Positions 43,863-52,208 of a stretch of DNA of 64,000 nt are shown one piece after another; position 1 is the stretch's first letter, and each line of letters opens with the position of its first letter. Below the pieces are notes generated by a model. That model was not told the origin of the DNA, did not search any database, and worked only from the letters and a program-made list of their open reading frames with translations. Both the position numbers and the translations under genes were made by a program. This DNA is from UBA1219 sp045601425 (GTDB taxonomy: Bacteria > Bacteroidota > Bacteroidia > Bacteroidales > P3): contig JAZRZP010000030.1 of the NCBI GenBank assembly GCA_045601425.1, forward strand, positions 74,673 through 138,672. Direction: 5' to 3'.

Positions 43863-45083
43863 ATGGCAATAACAGTAACCGACATACTGACCCAGTACGG
43901 CCAGTATTACGAAAAGCAAGGCCAGAACATGTCCCGCTTGAAAACAGCTCCCATGCAGCCAAGCGTAACCCTCAACGTGCCGGGCATCCAACACCTGAGC
44001 ACCGACGAAACCATCTACAAGATGGCCAACCCCATTTTCACGAAGGTTTTGCAACCCTTCCAGAAGGCATTCACCGACAAAGGCGGTGTGGAGTTCCTTC
44101 CCAACGAAATCCGCCTCAGCCACATGAAAGTGGACCAGAGCTTCTATCCTCAGGATATCGAAGACAGCTGGCTCGGATTCCTCGCAGGCGACAGCTCCGC
44201 CAACCAAGAAAACTGGCCGATAGTTCGCTATCTGCTCGAAGAATACATCATGAAACAAGTAATCGCCGACAAGGAGAGTGATGTGGTATTCAAGGGCAAA
44301 CGCCAAGACCCGACCGCCAACGTTGCAGGAGATCCCGCCGACGTGATGGACGGCTTCGCCGAACTCATCCGCGCCGGACTGTTGAACGCCGACAACCCCA
44401 TGAACCACGTAGCTGGCATTGGCGACCTCAACGCCAACGACATCTTCGACCAAGTTGAAGCCTTCGACGACGCAATCAGCCGTCAGTTCGCCAACGAAAA
44501 CATCGTGATTTTCTGTGCTCCCGAAATGGAAGTTGCCTATATGCGTAAAAAACGCGCTCTGGGCTTCTACGATATCAAGGTGGACGGAGACATCACGACC
44601 CGCATCGACTTCACACGCCACATCCTGAAAGGCGTTCCTTCGATGATTGGCAGCAAGACCTTGTTCGCCACCCTGCCGCAGAACATCATCCACCTGCGCA
44701 AACGCGACGCCAACAAGTCCAACGTGGACATCCAGAAGAACGACCGTCTGGTGAAAGTCCTTATGGACTGGTGGGAAGGTCTCGGATTCGGCGTGAACTC
44801 CCTTGTTTGGGCCACCGACAACCTGAGCGGTGTTTCCATCAAGCTCGACAAATCGAGCCTCTCCATCCTCGACAACGGCACCGGCAGCCTCACAGCCACC
44901 ACCACCCCGACTGGCTCCGACGCTCCCTCCGTTGAATGGGAATCGACCGACGAAAGCGTTGCCACCGTGAGCAACGGAACCGTGAGCGGTGTTGCCGCTG
45001 GCACCTGCAAGATAATTGCAACCGCCACCAAGAACGGCATCTCCACCAAGGCCGAATGTGCTGTAACAGTAACAGCACACTAA
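43863..45083 (+). CDS. Major capsid protein with C-terminal Ig-like domain
   Basis: A 406-residue protein. The main part (1-315) begins MAITVTDILTQYGQYYEKQGQNMSRL and follows the protease-scaffold gene, so it is the expected capsid subunit. The last 85 residues are a bacterial Ig-like group 2 domain (VSIKLDKSSLSILDNGTGSLTA, WESTDESVATVSNGTVSGVAAGTCKIIA), which in phages decorates the capsid surface and can bind glycans. Capsid function is inferred from order and size; the Ig domain is clear from sequence. Confidence 0.75.
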   Translation: MAITVTDILTQYGQYYEKQGQNMSRLKTAPMQPSVTLNVPGIQHLSTDETIYKMANPIFTKVLQPFQKAFTDKGGVEFLPNEIRLSHMKVDQSFYPQDIEDSWLGFLAGDSSANQENWPIVRYLLEEYIMKQVIADKESDVVFKGKRQDPTANVAGDPADVMDGFAELIRAGLLNADNPMNHVAGIGDLNANDIFDQVEAFDDAISRQFANENIVIFCAPEMEVAYMRKKRALGFYDIKVDGDITTRIDFTRHILKGVPSMIGSKTLFATLPQNIIHLRKRDANKSNVDIQKNDRLVKVLMDWWEGLGFGVNSLVWATDNLSGVSIKLDKSSLSILDNGTGSLTATTTPTGSDAPSVEWESTDESVATVSNGTVSGVAAGTCKIIATATKNGISTKAECAVTVTAH

Positions 45084-45117
45084 TCAACCAATGTCAAACC
45101 AATAAAAACGTAAAAAA

Positions 45118-45714
45118 ATGGCTACATGTAACTTAACAATAGAGAGTCTCGCCGCCAACGACCTGTGCGAGAACAACATGTCGGGCGTGAAAGTCATGTA
45201 CTTCATCCCGAAGGACGACGTAACCGCTATCAACGTCGAGAGAGCTGCCACGCTCGCAGATTTCGAGGACTTTGTTACCATCGGCGACAGCCAACTGGAC
45301 GACAATGCCATAGAAGTGGGTACAGGCAAAGGCTTCGCAAAACTGTTCTGCGCCAAGGACCTCGGCGAACTGAAATATGCCGCACAGGGCACATCCCTCG
45401 GCGGTCGTTCGCTGAAAGCCACCCTCGAAGTGTTCCACCCGAAATTCAAGAAGAAACTCCTCGGTTTCCTCTCGGTTGCCATCAACCTTGAACTGCTCAT
45501 CGTGGTGAAACTGAACAACGGAGAATATCACCTGCTCGGTGACATGGACCGCGGTGCAACGCTGGCCGATGGCGTGGAGGCTACATCCGGCAAGGCTGTA
45601 ACCGACGACAACGGCGCAACACTGAACTTCGAATACGACACCCCCTTCGCACAAATCATGTACGACGGCTGGGATCCTACCGACGCAACAGTAGGCCTGC
45701 CGATGATTAGCTAA
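45118..45714 (+). CDS. Phage structural protein (tail tube or head-completion candidate)
   Basis: A 198-residue protein directly downstream of the capsid gene. It has two long strand-rich stretches (GSVATLADFEDFVTI-type N-terminal half and a C-terminal half around TLNFEYDTPFAQIMYDGWDPTD). The latter motif and its position suggest a tail-tube or head-tail protein, but no conserved signature is evident. Confidence 0.5.
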   Translation: MATCNLTIESLAANDLCENNMSGVKVMYFIPKDDVTAINVERAATLADFEDFVTIGDSQLDDNAIEVGTGKGFAKLFCAKDLGELKYAAQGTSLGGRSLKATLEVFHPKFKKKLLGFLSVAINLELLIVVKLNNGEYHLLGDMDRGATLADGVEATSGKAVTDDNGATLNFEYDTPFAQIMYDGWDPTDATVGLPMIS

Positions 45715-45753
45715 GAGCCAAGGTTTCCGCCTACCACATAAAAAAGTCCGCAC

Positions 45754-45786
45754 GGGGAGAGTTCCTAAGACCTCTCCCCTTTTTTT
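45754..45786 (+). terminator. Terminator of the capsid operon
   Basis: The stem GGGGAGAG/CTCTCCCC with loop TTCCTAAGAC and T7 isolates the structural operon from the moron. Confidence 0.92.
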
Positions 45787-45807
45787 GCGGCCGAAAAACA
45801 GAAAAAT

Positions 45808-45838
45808 TTTGCCAATCCAAAGAAAAACGTTATCTTTG
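45808..45838 (+). promoter_or_regulatory. Host-type promoter of the GHKL-STAS-PIN moron
   Basis: TTTG (45808-45811), a 19-bp spacer and TATCTTTG (45831-45838) form a host consensus promoter, unlike the phage's own promoter type. The leader is about 25-30 nt. Confidence 0.8.
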
Positions 45839-45867
45839 CAGTCCGAATTTTTCAATTGAAACATACT

Positions 45868-46758
45868 ATGTGCACACTACTCATTCCTGAACGTATTACA
45901 AGTTCTAAAGAGGGATACCAGCTTTTGGCACAATTGTATTATGACATTGAAAAATTGGCTGAAAACAACCCACAAATCATTGTAGATTTCTCCAAATGCA
46001 AGTTTTTTGACGGGAATCTTTGTGCCACGATGGGCGCAATTTTCGACAAATTCTCTAAAAAATCGGAAATACTGCTAAAAATCTCCAAAAGAAGCATGGT
46101 GAGCCAAGTGCTTTCGAGAAACAATTTCCTACGTGCATGGAAAGTTGAGACCGACGAGCAGACCGCCGAAAATTATGTAGAATATTCCCGGTTCGGCATT
46201 GCAGATACCGACGGATTCAAAAAGTACATCGACAAACAGCTTATCAATAAACAAAAGTTTCCTGAACATTCGGAGGAAGTTGGCAAACAACTTGTGGAAA
46301 GCCTTTATGAAATTTATGCCAACGCCAGAATGCACGGGAAAACGGACTATGTGTATTCCTGCGGAGAGTATAAAGAGGATTCTTCTATATTTGAAATGTT
46401 GATCGTGGATTTGGGGCAGACCATCCCTTATAACGTAAACAGTTTTTTCGAAAAAAGAAACAAAGACAAGGTGTCATCCTGCGAAGCCATAAAATGGGCA
46501 TTCAAAAAGGGAAATACCACTAAAGACAACCCCGGCGGTTTGGGGCTTTCGTTGCTGAAAGAGTTTATTGAACTGAACCAAGGAGCACTGCAAATGGTTT
46601 CAGCCAGCGGTTTTGTAGAATATGCAGAAGGAACCACGCGCGAATATGATTTGGGAACGGATTTTCCCGGCACCATAGTAAACGTAGAATTCAATTTCAG
46701 CGACCCCAAGCGCTATTGGATGGCATCGGAAACACTTGACTTGAACAATCTTTTATAA
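45868..46758 (+). CDS. STAS-like domain / GHKL ATPase protein (moron gene 1)
   Basis: A 296-residue cytosolic protein combining an N-terminal STAS-like region (about 30-90; IIVDFSKCKFFDGNLCATMGA) with a GHKL-type ATPase domain (about 130-290): N-box-like LVESLYEIYANARMHGK, and G-box DNPGGLGLSLLKEFIELNQGAL. This combination is used in partner-switching systems, where a kinase controls a STAS protein. It is the first gene of a three-gene cassette with its own promoter and terminator. What it senses is unknown. Confidence 0.75.
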   Translation: MCTLLIPERITSSKEGYQLLAQLYYDIEKLAENNPQIIVDFSKCKFFDGNLCATMGAIFDKFSKKSEILLKISKRSMVSQVLSRNNFLRAWKVETDEQTAENYVEYSRFGIADTDGFKKYIDKQLINKQKFPEHSEEVGKQLVESLYEIYANARMHGKTDYVYSCGEYKEDSSIFEMLIVDLGQTIPYNVNSFFEKRNKDKVSSCEAIKWAFKKGNTTKDNPGGLGLSLLKEFIELNQGALQMVSASGFVEYAEGTTREYDLGTDFPGTIVNVEFNFSDPKRYWMASETLDLNNLL

Positions 46759-46770
46759 GCAAAACACGAT

Positions 46771-47124
46771 ATGGAGACAATTACAATAAAACTGACAGAC
46801 CACATTTCGTTGAACAAGGGAATAACCCCCGATGAGGCAGAACCCATATTAAAACAAGAGATAGAAGCCTTTCAAAACGGGAACAATGTAATACTTGATT
46901 TTGAGGGTGTGGAGATGCTTACCACCGCTTTCTTGAATGTGGTTATAGGCAATCTGTACGAGAATCACACCAGCGAAGAACTGAACGCCATGCTCAAGCT
47001 TGTGAACTATGACGAGCCCACGGCAATAAGAATAAAGAAGGTTACAGACAATGCCAAAGCCTTCTATAAAAACGCCGAAGAGTATTCCAACGTGGTGAAG
47101 GAGGTGATAAATGGAAACAGATAG
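46771..47124 (+). CDS. STAS-like (DUF4325-type) protein (moron gene 2)
   Basis: A 117-residue protein. The central segment VILDFEGVEMLTTAFLNVVIGNLYENH is a STAS/DUF4325 signature (anti-sigma-factor-antagonist-like core). It follows the GHKL gene by 12 bp and overlaps the PIN gene by 14 bp. Inferred role: a phosphorylation-dependent switch partner of the upstream ATPase. Confidence 0.75.
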   Translation: METITIKLTDHISLNKGITPDEAEPILKQEIEAFQNGNNVILDFEGVEMLTTAFLNVVIGNLYENHTSEELNAMLKLVNYDEPTAIRIKKVTDNAKAFYKNAEEYSNVVKEVINGNR

Positions 47125-47647
47125 ATTAAAGACACACAAGGTCAGCTCGATGAACAGCTATATGTTCGACACCAATGTGTGGCTATACATATATGGCCCG
47201 ATGGCTGGTGCAGAAACAAAGAAACAACGATTGTACGCCCAGCTACTGCGTGATATTGCCGATAGAAAAGCAGGATTATTCATCACTTCTATGGTGTTGT
47301 CGGAGTATATCAACAGGGTGTTACGAATGAGTTTCGAACAATGGAAAAGCAATACCGGCAACATTAAAGCCGATTACAAAAGAGACTATCGTGGCACAGA
47401 AGATTTCAAAGATTCTTTGGTCGATGTAAAAGCACAGGTAAAAGACATAATGTCAAACTGCACGGAGAGAATGCCGGACAACTTCAACTATCTTGACGTT
47501 GTTGCCATTGTGGAGAGCATCGGTACAACTGCCGACTTTAACGATATTTATTTAGTCCGCAGGTGCGAGGCGAGTAATATATGCTTCGTTTCGGACGACA
47601 AAGACATTCAAAATATCCCAAGTAATATCAAACTGATAACAGCTTGA
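47111..47647 (+). CDS. PIN-domain ribonuclease (moron gene 3)
   Basis: A 178-residue PIN-fold protein. The metal-binding acidic residues of the family appear as YMFDTNVWLY (about 16-25), TSMVLSEYINRVL (about 57) and DFNDIYLVRRCEASNICFVSDDKDI (about 138-162). PIN proteins are Mg-dependent RNases, often toxins. Two start codons are possible (47111, 47150). Its overlap with the STAS-like gene suggests coupled translation. The nearest interpretation is an effector controlled by the two upstream genes. Confidence 0.8.
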   Translation: METDRLKTHKVSSMNSYMFDTNVWLYIYGPMAGAETKKQRLYAQLLRDIADRKAGLFITSMVLSEYINRVLRMSFEQWKSNTGNIKADYKRDYRGTEDFKDSLVDVKAQVKDIMSNCTERMPDNFNYLDVVAIVESIGTTADFNDIYLVRRCEASNICFVSDDKDIQNIPSNIKLITA

Positions 47648-47666
47648 GCATTTTTTTTGCAACTAC

Positions 47667-47702
47667 AAAATCCCTCTTCCTATGGTTGAGGGATTTTTTT
47701 TT
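47667..47702 (+). terminator. Terminator of the GHKL-STAS-PIN cassette
   Basis: The stem AAAATCCCTC/GAGGGATTTT with loop TTCCTATGGTT and a T run ends the moron transcript. Confidence 0.92.
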
Positions 47703-47770
47703 AACAATTAAAAAAAAGGTATTTTTTTCGGAAGCATTTTTTTTTGAAAGATAACACATTGATAATTAAA

Positions 47771-48083
47771 GATGTAATTTTTTTCACGACAAAAAAACGG
47801 AATTTTGCCGAGAAAATGGGTGTTTTTTTTGTTTCAAAAGTTTCATTCTATAAATCAATTAGTTAGATGTAAAATGTTATGTTTTTTTTTGTTTCAAAGT
47901 GTTTCAAAAATCCGTTTTTTAACAAAATTTGTTAAAATGGGCAAAAGTGAAACACTTTGAAACACTTGAAACACCTTGTTTTTTTTGATAACTATTTGTT
48001 TCACAAGGTGAAACAAATGAAACAAAAAAAACACCAAAATTAGTTTCTACGGAGAGAAAAATTGTCGTGAAAAAAATTACATC
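47771..48083. repeat. Gene-less repeat region with 10 GTTTCA motifs between 22-bp inverted repeats
   Basis: A perfect 22-bp inverted repeat (47771-47792 and 48062-48083) brackets ten GTTTCA/TGAAAC hexamers: forward at 47831, 47840, 47891, 47901, 47998; reverse at 47948, 47958, 47967, 48009, 48018. GTTTCAAAGTGTTTCA (47891-47906) pairs perfectly with 47948-47963, and GTTTCAC-AAG-GTGAAAC (47998-48014) is a second palindrome. The sequence is A/T-rich and lacks a gene (47648-48253). It looks like an origin, operator array or packaging site. Confidence 0.9.
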
Positions 48084-48198
48084 GTTGAAAATTAGGCGTT
48101 TAACTCCAAAAAAAATAACTTTTCTTTTGGAAGCTATTTTTAACAATTGTTAAAACGAGATAGAAATAAACAACGTTTTGGAGCGATTTTCGGGCTGT

Positions 48199-48232
48199 GT
48201 CCCTACCAAGATGTGAAATAACACTACTTTTG
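48199..48232 (+). promoter_or_regulatory. Phage-type promoter of the terminase operon (copy 1)
   Basis: GTCCCTAC (48199-48206), 18 bp and TACTTTTG (48225-48232); start codon at 48254. Confidence 0.75.
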
Positions 48233-48253
48233 CAAAGAAAAACAGACAGTTAT

Positions 48254-48982
48254 ATGAATAATAGCGAAATTCAACGGTGGCTGGACAATCCGGCCAAGGA
48301 CTATCGGGAAGGCGTTGCCCTTCTGGAGAAATACTCGTCGAACCCCCGACTGGTGCGTGTGTACGCCAACAGCTCGCCACGTTTCCAGCTGAACAACCTA
48401 GCGGGCGACCTTCGTCGGCTGCTTTCGGTACCAGAAAAAAATGTGGTACCACAATCGACAACCCCCGCAGCGCAAAAAACATCACCTGCACCACGCCAGC
48501 CAAAGAGCGACATGCCTGCCGAAATTCAGGCCAAGGTGGAGAAAGCCGGAAAACTGTGGGTAAAGATATGCAAGACACATACAGAACTGTACAATGTCGA
48601 TGAGAGCAACAGCCCTGAGGCTGTGGCCAAACGAAAAGAACTGCTCGAAAAACGTGTTCCAGAAATAGAGGAGTACGAAAAGCTGTGGGCGGATATTAAG
48701 GCCTACCAAGACACCAAGCAGCTACCAGCGGAGAAACCCGCCGAACCGACAGAGGAAAACAAAGAACTGGCGGAGATGCCGACAAAGAAACTGATGAACA
48801 TGCGGCAGTCGCTGCGCATGAAGATAACTCGTGCCAACAATCAACTGGAATACCAGAGCAAAACGAAGTTGACAAAGAAAAACCCAATGCCCGACGGTCC
48901 GAAAAAGGACGAACTAACGAAAAAAATAAAGGGCTGCAAGGCAACCCTCGACCAGATAGAAACGATACTTGCAAAACGCTGA
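48254..48982 (+). CDS. Phage hypothetical protein with coiled-coil C-terminal half
   Basis: A 242-residue protein. The N-terminus (MNNSEIQRWLDNPAKDYREG, then NPRLVRVYANSSP) reads as a helical domain, followed by a Pro/Ala/Lys-rich linker and a long helical region (VAKRKELLEKRVPEIEEYEKLW ... LTKKIKGCKATLDQIETIL). The start is fixed by the phage promoter upstream; a longer frame from 48197 would overlap it. It is the first gene of the packaging operon and overlaps the PLD-like gene region by a 1-bp gap. Function unknown. Confidence 0.65.
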   Translation: MNNSEIQRWLDNPAKDYREGVALLEKYSSNPRLVRVYANSSPRFQLNNLAGDLRRLLSVPEKNVVPQSTTPAAQKTSPAPRQPKSDMPAEIQAKVEKAGKLWVKICKTHTELYNVDESNSPEAVAKRKELLEKRVPEIEEYEKLWADIKAYQDTKQLPAEKPAEPTEENKELAEMPTKKLMNMRQSLRMKITRANNQLEYQSKTKLTKKNPMPDGPKKDELTKKIKGCKATLDQIETILAKR

Positions 48983-48983
48983 C

Positions 48984-49559
48984 ATGGGACTGATAGAGTT
49001 TTCGGAGGAGAAACCGCAGAAACACAACTGCGACGCACGAGCCGTTTTCCAACGCACGGAAAGCGGTTCGGTGGCGTGCGTCGGCAATCCATACGACACT
49101 CTCCAAGAGAGTATGCCGACGCTCCGCCACGGCGACGTGGTGAACTTCTGGACTTTCGGCCGATATACTCTATATGATATAGTGGGCGCGATTCTGAAAC
49201 AGATAGGTGCCGCCGATGTTCAGATGTGTACATGGGCGATATCTACCAGAGCGGCGGAGTACCTGATGACGCTAAAAAAGCGCGGACTGTTGCGCTCGTT
49301 CCGGCTGTGGATAGACCCTCGTGTGAAAGTGCGTAACCCCGTGCCGATGCAGATTATAGCCAAGAATTGGCCGTATGCCATATCACCGGTGCACGCCAAA
49401 GTCGCCACGATCCGAAACGAGCAATGGAAAATTGTGGTGTTCGGCAGCATGAACCTGACCTCGAACCCACAGCCCGAAAGAGGGTGCATCATGTGCATAC
49501 CAGAGGTGTACGACATCGACAGCAATTACATCAACGAAATATTCAACCAATGGCAATAG
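48984..49559 (+). CDS. Phospholipase D-like domain protein
   Basis: A 191-residue protein with one HKD-type motif: SPVHAKVATIRNEQWKIVVFGSMNLTSNP (about 140-168), i.e. HxK with the GSxN element. The Asp usually seven residues after HxK is not present. Single-motif PLD proteins are usually nucleases or kinase-like factors rather than lipases. It lies between the operon's first gene and the small terminase candidate. Confidence 0.7.
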   Translation: MGLIEFSEEKPQKHNCDARAVFQRTESGSVACVGNPYDTLQESMPTLRHGDVVNFWTFGRYTLYDIVGAILKQIGAADVQMCTWAISTRAAEYLMTLKKRGLLRSFRLWIDPRVKVRNPVPMQIIAKNWPYAISPVHAKVATIRNEQWKIVVFGSMNLTSNPQPERGCIMCIPEVYDIDSNYINEIFNQWQ

Positions 49560-49840
49560 AATTATCCGACAATACCAAAGAGGAAATCATTAACTGCGGC
49601 GCACTGGGATTCAACTACAAGGACGTGGCGGTGAACTTCAACCTGCCCGTGAACGAGGTGCGAGAGCAGTTCGAGATGGAGGAGGGCGAAGTATATATAT
49701 TATGGAAGCAGGGCCGACTTAATGCAGAGGCCAAACTGCGACAGAGCGTCTTCGAGGGTGCTGTGAACGGCAGCACTCCACTACTTATGAAGATGCTCGA
49801 ATATTACAAAACAACGGATTCAGAACACTATAATCTATAA
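49550..49840 (+). CDS. Terminase small-subunit-like DNA-binding protein
   Basis: A 96-residue protein. A helix-turn-helix stretch (LGFNYKDVAVNFNLPVNEVREQF) sits at about 17-40, followed by basic helices (GRLNAEAKLRQSVFEGAVNG). Small HTH proteins immediately before large terminase genes usually recognise the packaging site. The start overlaps the preceding gene by 10 bp. Confidence 0.6.
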   Translation: MAIELSDNTKEEIINCGALGFNYKDVAVNFNLPVNEVREQFEMEEGEVYILWKQGRLNAEAKLRQSVFEGAVNGSTPLLMKMLEYYKTTDSEHYNL

Positions 49841-49844
49841 GACA

Positions 49845-50447
49845 ATGGGAGCAAAAGGTGTACTACAGACAAACGGATTCGGCACAGTGGCCGACAAGAA
49901 TTTTGAACTCGTAAAAGAGTATATCAACACGGGCAATTCAAGCGTATTAAACCCGGAAACACAGCGGATTCTCGACAACTGCGTAATAGCATACGGGCTG
50001 TTGAAACAATATCCTCTCCGCAATATCGCCATCAAACGCTTTATGGCATTGACAAAACTGACTTACAAATGCGCGGCTAAGTATATAGACTTTGCACGGC
50101 ATACGTGGGGCGATTATTTGGATATATCTAAAGAGTTCTTAAAGACTTACTTACACAACCAACTAATGACGGCTATAAGCGACCCGAACACTGACCCCGC
50201 AACAAAGGCCAAGCTCCTCGAAATCTTGCGAAAACATGTAGATGAGATGCCCGATGAACAAATTGATCCAAAGTTGATGGAACAGAATACTATTGTAATT
50301 CAGTTCAATATAGGCAAGGGCAAGTCGATACAATTTACGCAGGATATTCTCAACGCATTGCCCGCCAACGTGAGGGAGACTATCACGGCGCAGATAAGCA
50401 ATGCGGAAATATCCGAGGCGGAAGCACAGGAAATCTTAGAATCTTAG
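49845..50447 (+). CDS. Phage hypothetical protein upstream of the large terminase
   Basis: A 200-residue mainly helical protein (GFGTVADKNFELVKEYINTG, IAIKRFMALTKLTYKCAAKYIDFAR). It could be a second packaging factor or part of the small terminase function; no signature was recognised. It lies 4 bp downstream of the HTH protein and 3 bp upstream of the large terminase. Confidence 0.55.
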   Translation: MGAKGVLQTNGFGTVADKNFELVKEYINTGNSSVLNPETQRILDNCVIAYGLLKQYPLRNIAIKRFMALTKLTYKCAAKYIDFARHTWGDYLDISKEFLKTYLHNQLMTAISDPNTDPATKAKLLEILRKHVDEMPDEQIDPKLMEQNTIVIQFNIGKGKSIQFTQDILNALPANVRETITAQISNAEISEAEAQEILES

Positions 50448-50450
50448 ACT

Positions 50451-52208
50451 ATGGACATAAAGGTATTCGGAAACAACGCACAGCTTCCCAAGCTGATGAT
50501 GAGGGCACAGTGCGAGGTGTCCGTAGAAGGACGCGGCACGGGCAAGTCATTCGATATCGGGTTCAAAATGGATGAACTTGTGCGCTCCATGCCGGGCGGC
50601 ATATTCGCCATTACGGGCAAAAGCTTCGGCCAACTGCTGACGAGAACACTCCCCTCATCGCTGAAACTGTTGAACCAAATAGGCTACCAAAAGGATATTA
50701 ACTACGTAATCGGCAAGCGACCGCCGTCGTGGTTCAAGGACAGCATCGAGAGTATCAATAAATACGACAACATCATTTCTTTCAGTAACGGGTGTCGTTT
50801 CGCAATGATATCGCAGAGCGAACCGGGCAGCGGTCGTGGTGCCAACTGCGACTACGAAATAGCCGACGAGGCTCTGTTGCTGGACCGCGACCAATATACG
50901 CAGGAGGTGTCGCCAACCAACCGTGGCAACCTCGAATTTTTCGGCAAGAAAAGCAAACACCCGGTGTACCTGCATCACGGGTTCAAATATTCCACATCTA
51001 TGCCGGTGAACAAAGAAGGTCGGTGGATTCTCGAATTTGCCGACTACTACAAGGCGGAAAAAGGCATACTGCTTTTCGAGACGTGGAACATGGTGGTGCA
51101 ACAACAGCTCGAACTGTTGGAACTTGCCCGCAACTACCGCACGGCGAAGAACCTCAACGACGAACGACTGATGCAGGAGCTGAAAGGCGACTTCACAACA
51201 ATGTGGAATCAAGTCAATGCCATGAAAAACAAGATTAAACCTTTCGTATCGAAAGAGGGCGTGCTGTTCACGCTGAGCAACGCCTTCGACAATCTGTCTT
51301 TCCTCGGTATGGATTACCTGCTGGACAACCAAAAGAACCTGCCCTCGATGGTGTTCCTCGTGGAGATTATGAATATGTACATCGACAAGGTGGAGGATTG
51401 TTTCTACAACCTACAGGACAAGCATATATACTACGGTGCCAACGATGACAAGGCAATGATGGCATTTGCCAAGGATAACAACTTCAACTACGACAGCAAC
51501 CACTTCGACAACAGTACTTTCGATAACGACTGCGAGAGTTCGCAGCCGTTAGAGGTGTCGTTCGACTGGGGCAGCTCTATCTGTCTGATGTGCGTGTTCC
51601 AAGAGAAGCCGCACGATATGAAGGGCAGAGATACGGAGCGCGGACAATACCAGACGCAGATTAACGAGTTCTTTGTGAAGCCCGACGAGAGCGACAATGT
51701 TATGATAGAAAGTCTTATCAATAAGTTTTGCAATTACTATAAGTCCCACGCTAATAGGATGTTGTTGTATTACAAGGATAAATACGGCGACCATCGAAAC
51801 CCGAACGTGTTGAACTCGCAGACCTACAACGAGCGTGCTATTTCTCTTTTGAAGCGTAACGGCTGGCAGGTGATAGTGAAAGAGCACAGAGGTATGGAGC
51901 CGCCACAGTCCGACAAACACATGCTTTGGCAGCGAGTATTGGCGGAGCACGAGAACGGATTGCCGAAGTTCCGTATCAACGGCGACAAATGCAAGTACAC
52001 CATTGTGTCGATGAACAATGCGAAAGTGAAGAATATAGAGGGGCAGCTAAAGAAAGACAAGTCGAGTGAACGCCCGAAGTCAGGCGTGTTGCCCGAAGAA
52101 GCTACGCACTTCTCAGATGCGGTAGATAAGCTGATGTGGACGAAGTACGGAGAGAAGCTGAACAAGAGAAGTGGCGGCATGTCTTACGTAAGGTTTGGCA
52201 AAAAATAA
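50451..52208 (+). CDS. terL: Large terminase subunit
   Basis: The 585-residue packaging motor. The N-terminal ATPase has a P-loop-type VEGRGTGKSFDIG (residues 25-37) and Walker B-like CDYEIADEALLLDRD (about 140). The C-terminal half begins the RNase H-like nuclease domain with LEVSFDWGSSICLM (about 365), the first catalytic Asp region. Length and order fit a TerL that cuts and packages concatemeric DNA. It is the last gene of the packaging operon; the region after it is unusual (see ncRNA candidate). Confidence 0.85.
   Translation: MDIKVFGNNAQLPKLMMRAQCEVSVEGRGTGKSFDIGFKMDELVRSMPGGIFAITGKSFGQLLTRTLPSSLKLLNQIGYQKDINYVIGKRPPSWFKDSIESINKYDNIISFSNGCRFAMISQSEPGSGRGANCDYEIADEALLLDRDQYTQEVSPTNRGNLEFFGKKSKHPVYLHHGFKYSTSMPVNKEGRWILEFADYYKAEKGILLFETWNMVVQQQLELLELARNYRTAKNLNDERLMQELKGDFTTMWNQVNAMKNKIKPFVSKEGVLFTLSNAFDNLSFLGMDYLLDNQKNLPSMVFLVEIMNMYIDKVEDCFYNLQDKHIYYGANDDKAMMAFAKDNNFNYDSNHFDNSTFDNDCESSQPLEVSFDWGSSICLMCVFQEKPHDMKGRDTERGQYQTQINEFFVKPDESDNVMIESLINKFCNYYKSHANRMLLYYKDKYGDHRNPNVLNSQTYNERAISLLKRNGWQVIVKEHRGMEPPQSDKHMLWQRVLAEHENGLPKFRINGDKCKYTIVSMNNAKVKNIEGQLKKDKSSERPKSGVLPEEATHFSDAVDKLMWTKYGEKLNKRSGGMSYVRFGKK

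Noticed and set aside
47831..48023. CRISPR array
   Set aside because: The GTTTCA units are six bases, irregularly spaced and in both orientations, with no spacer-repeat regularity.
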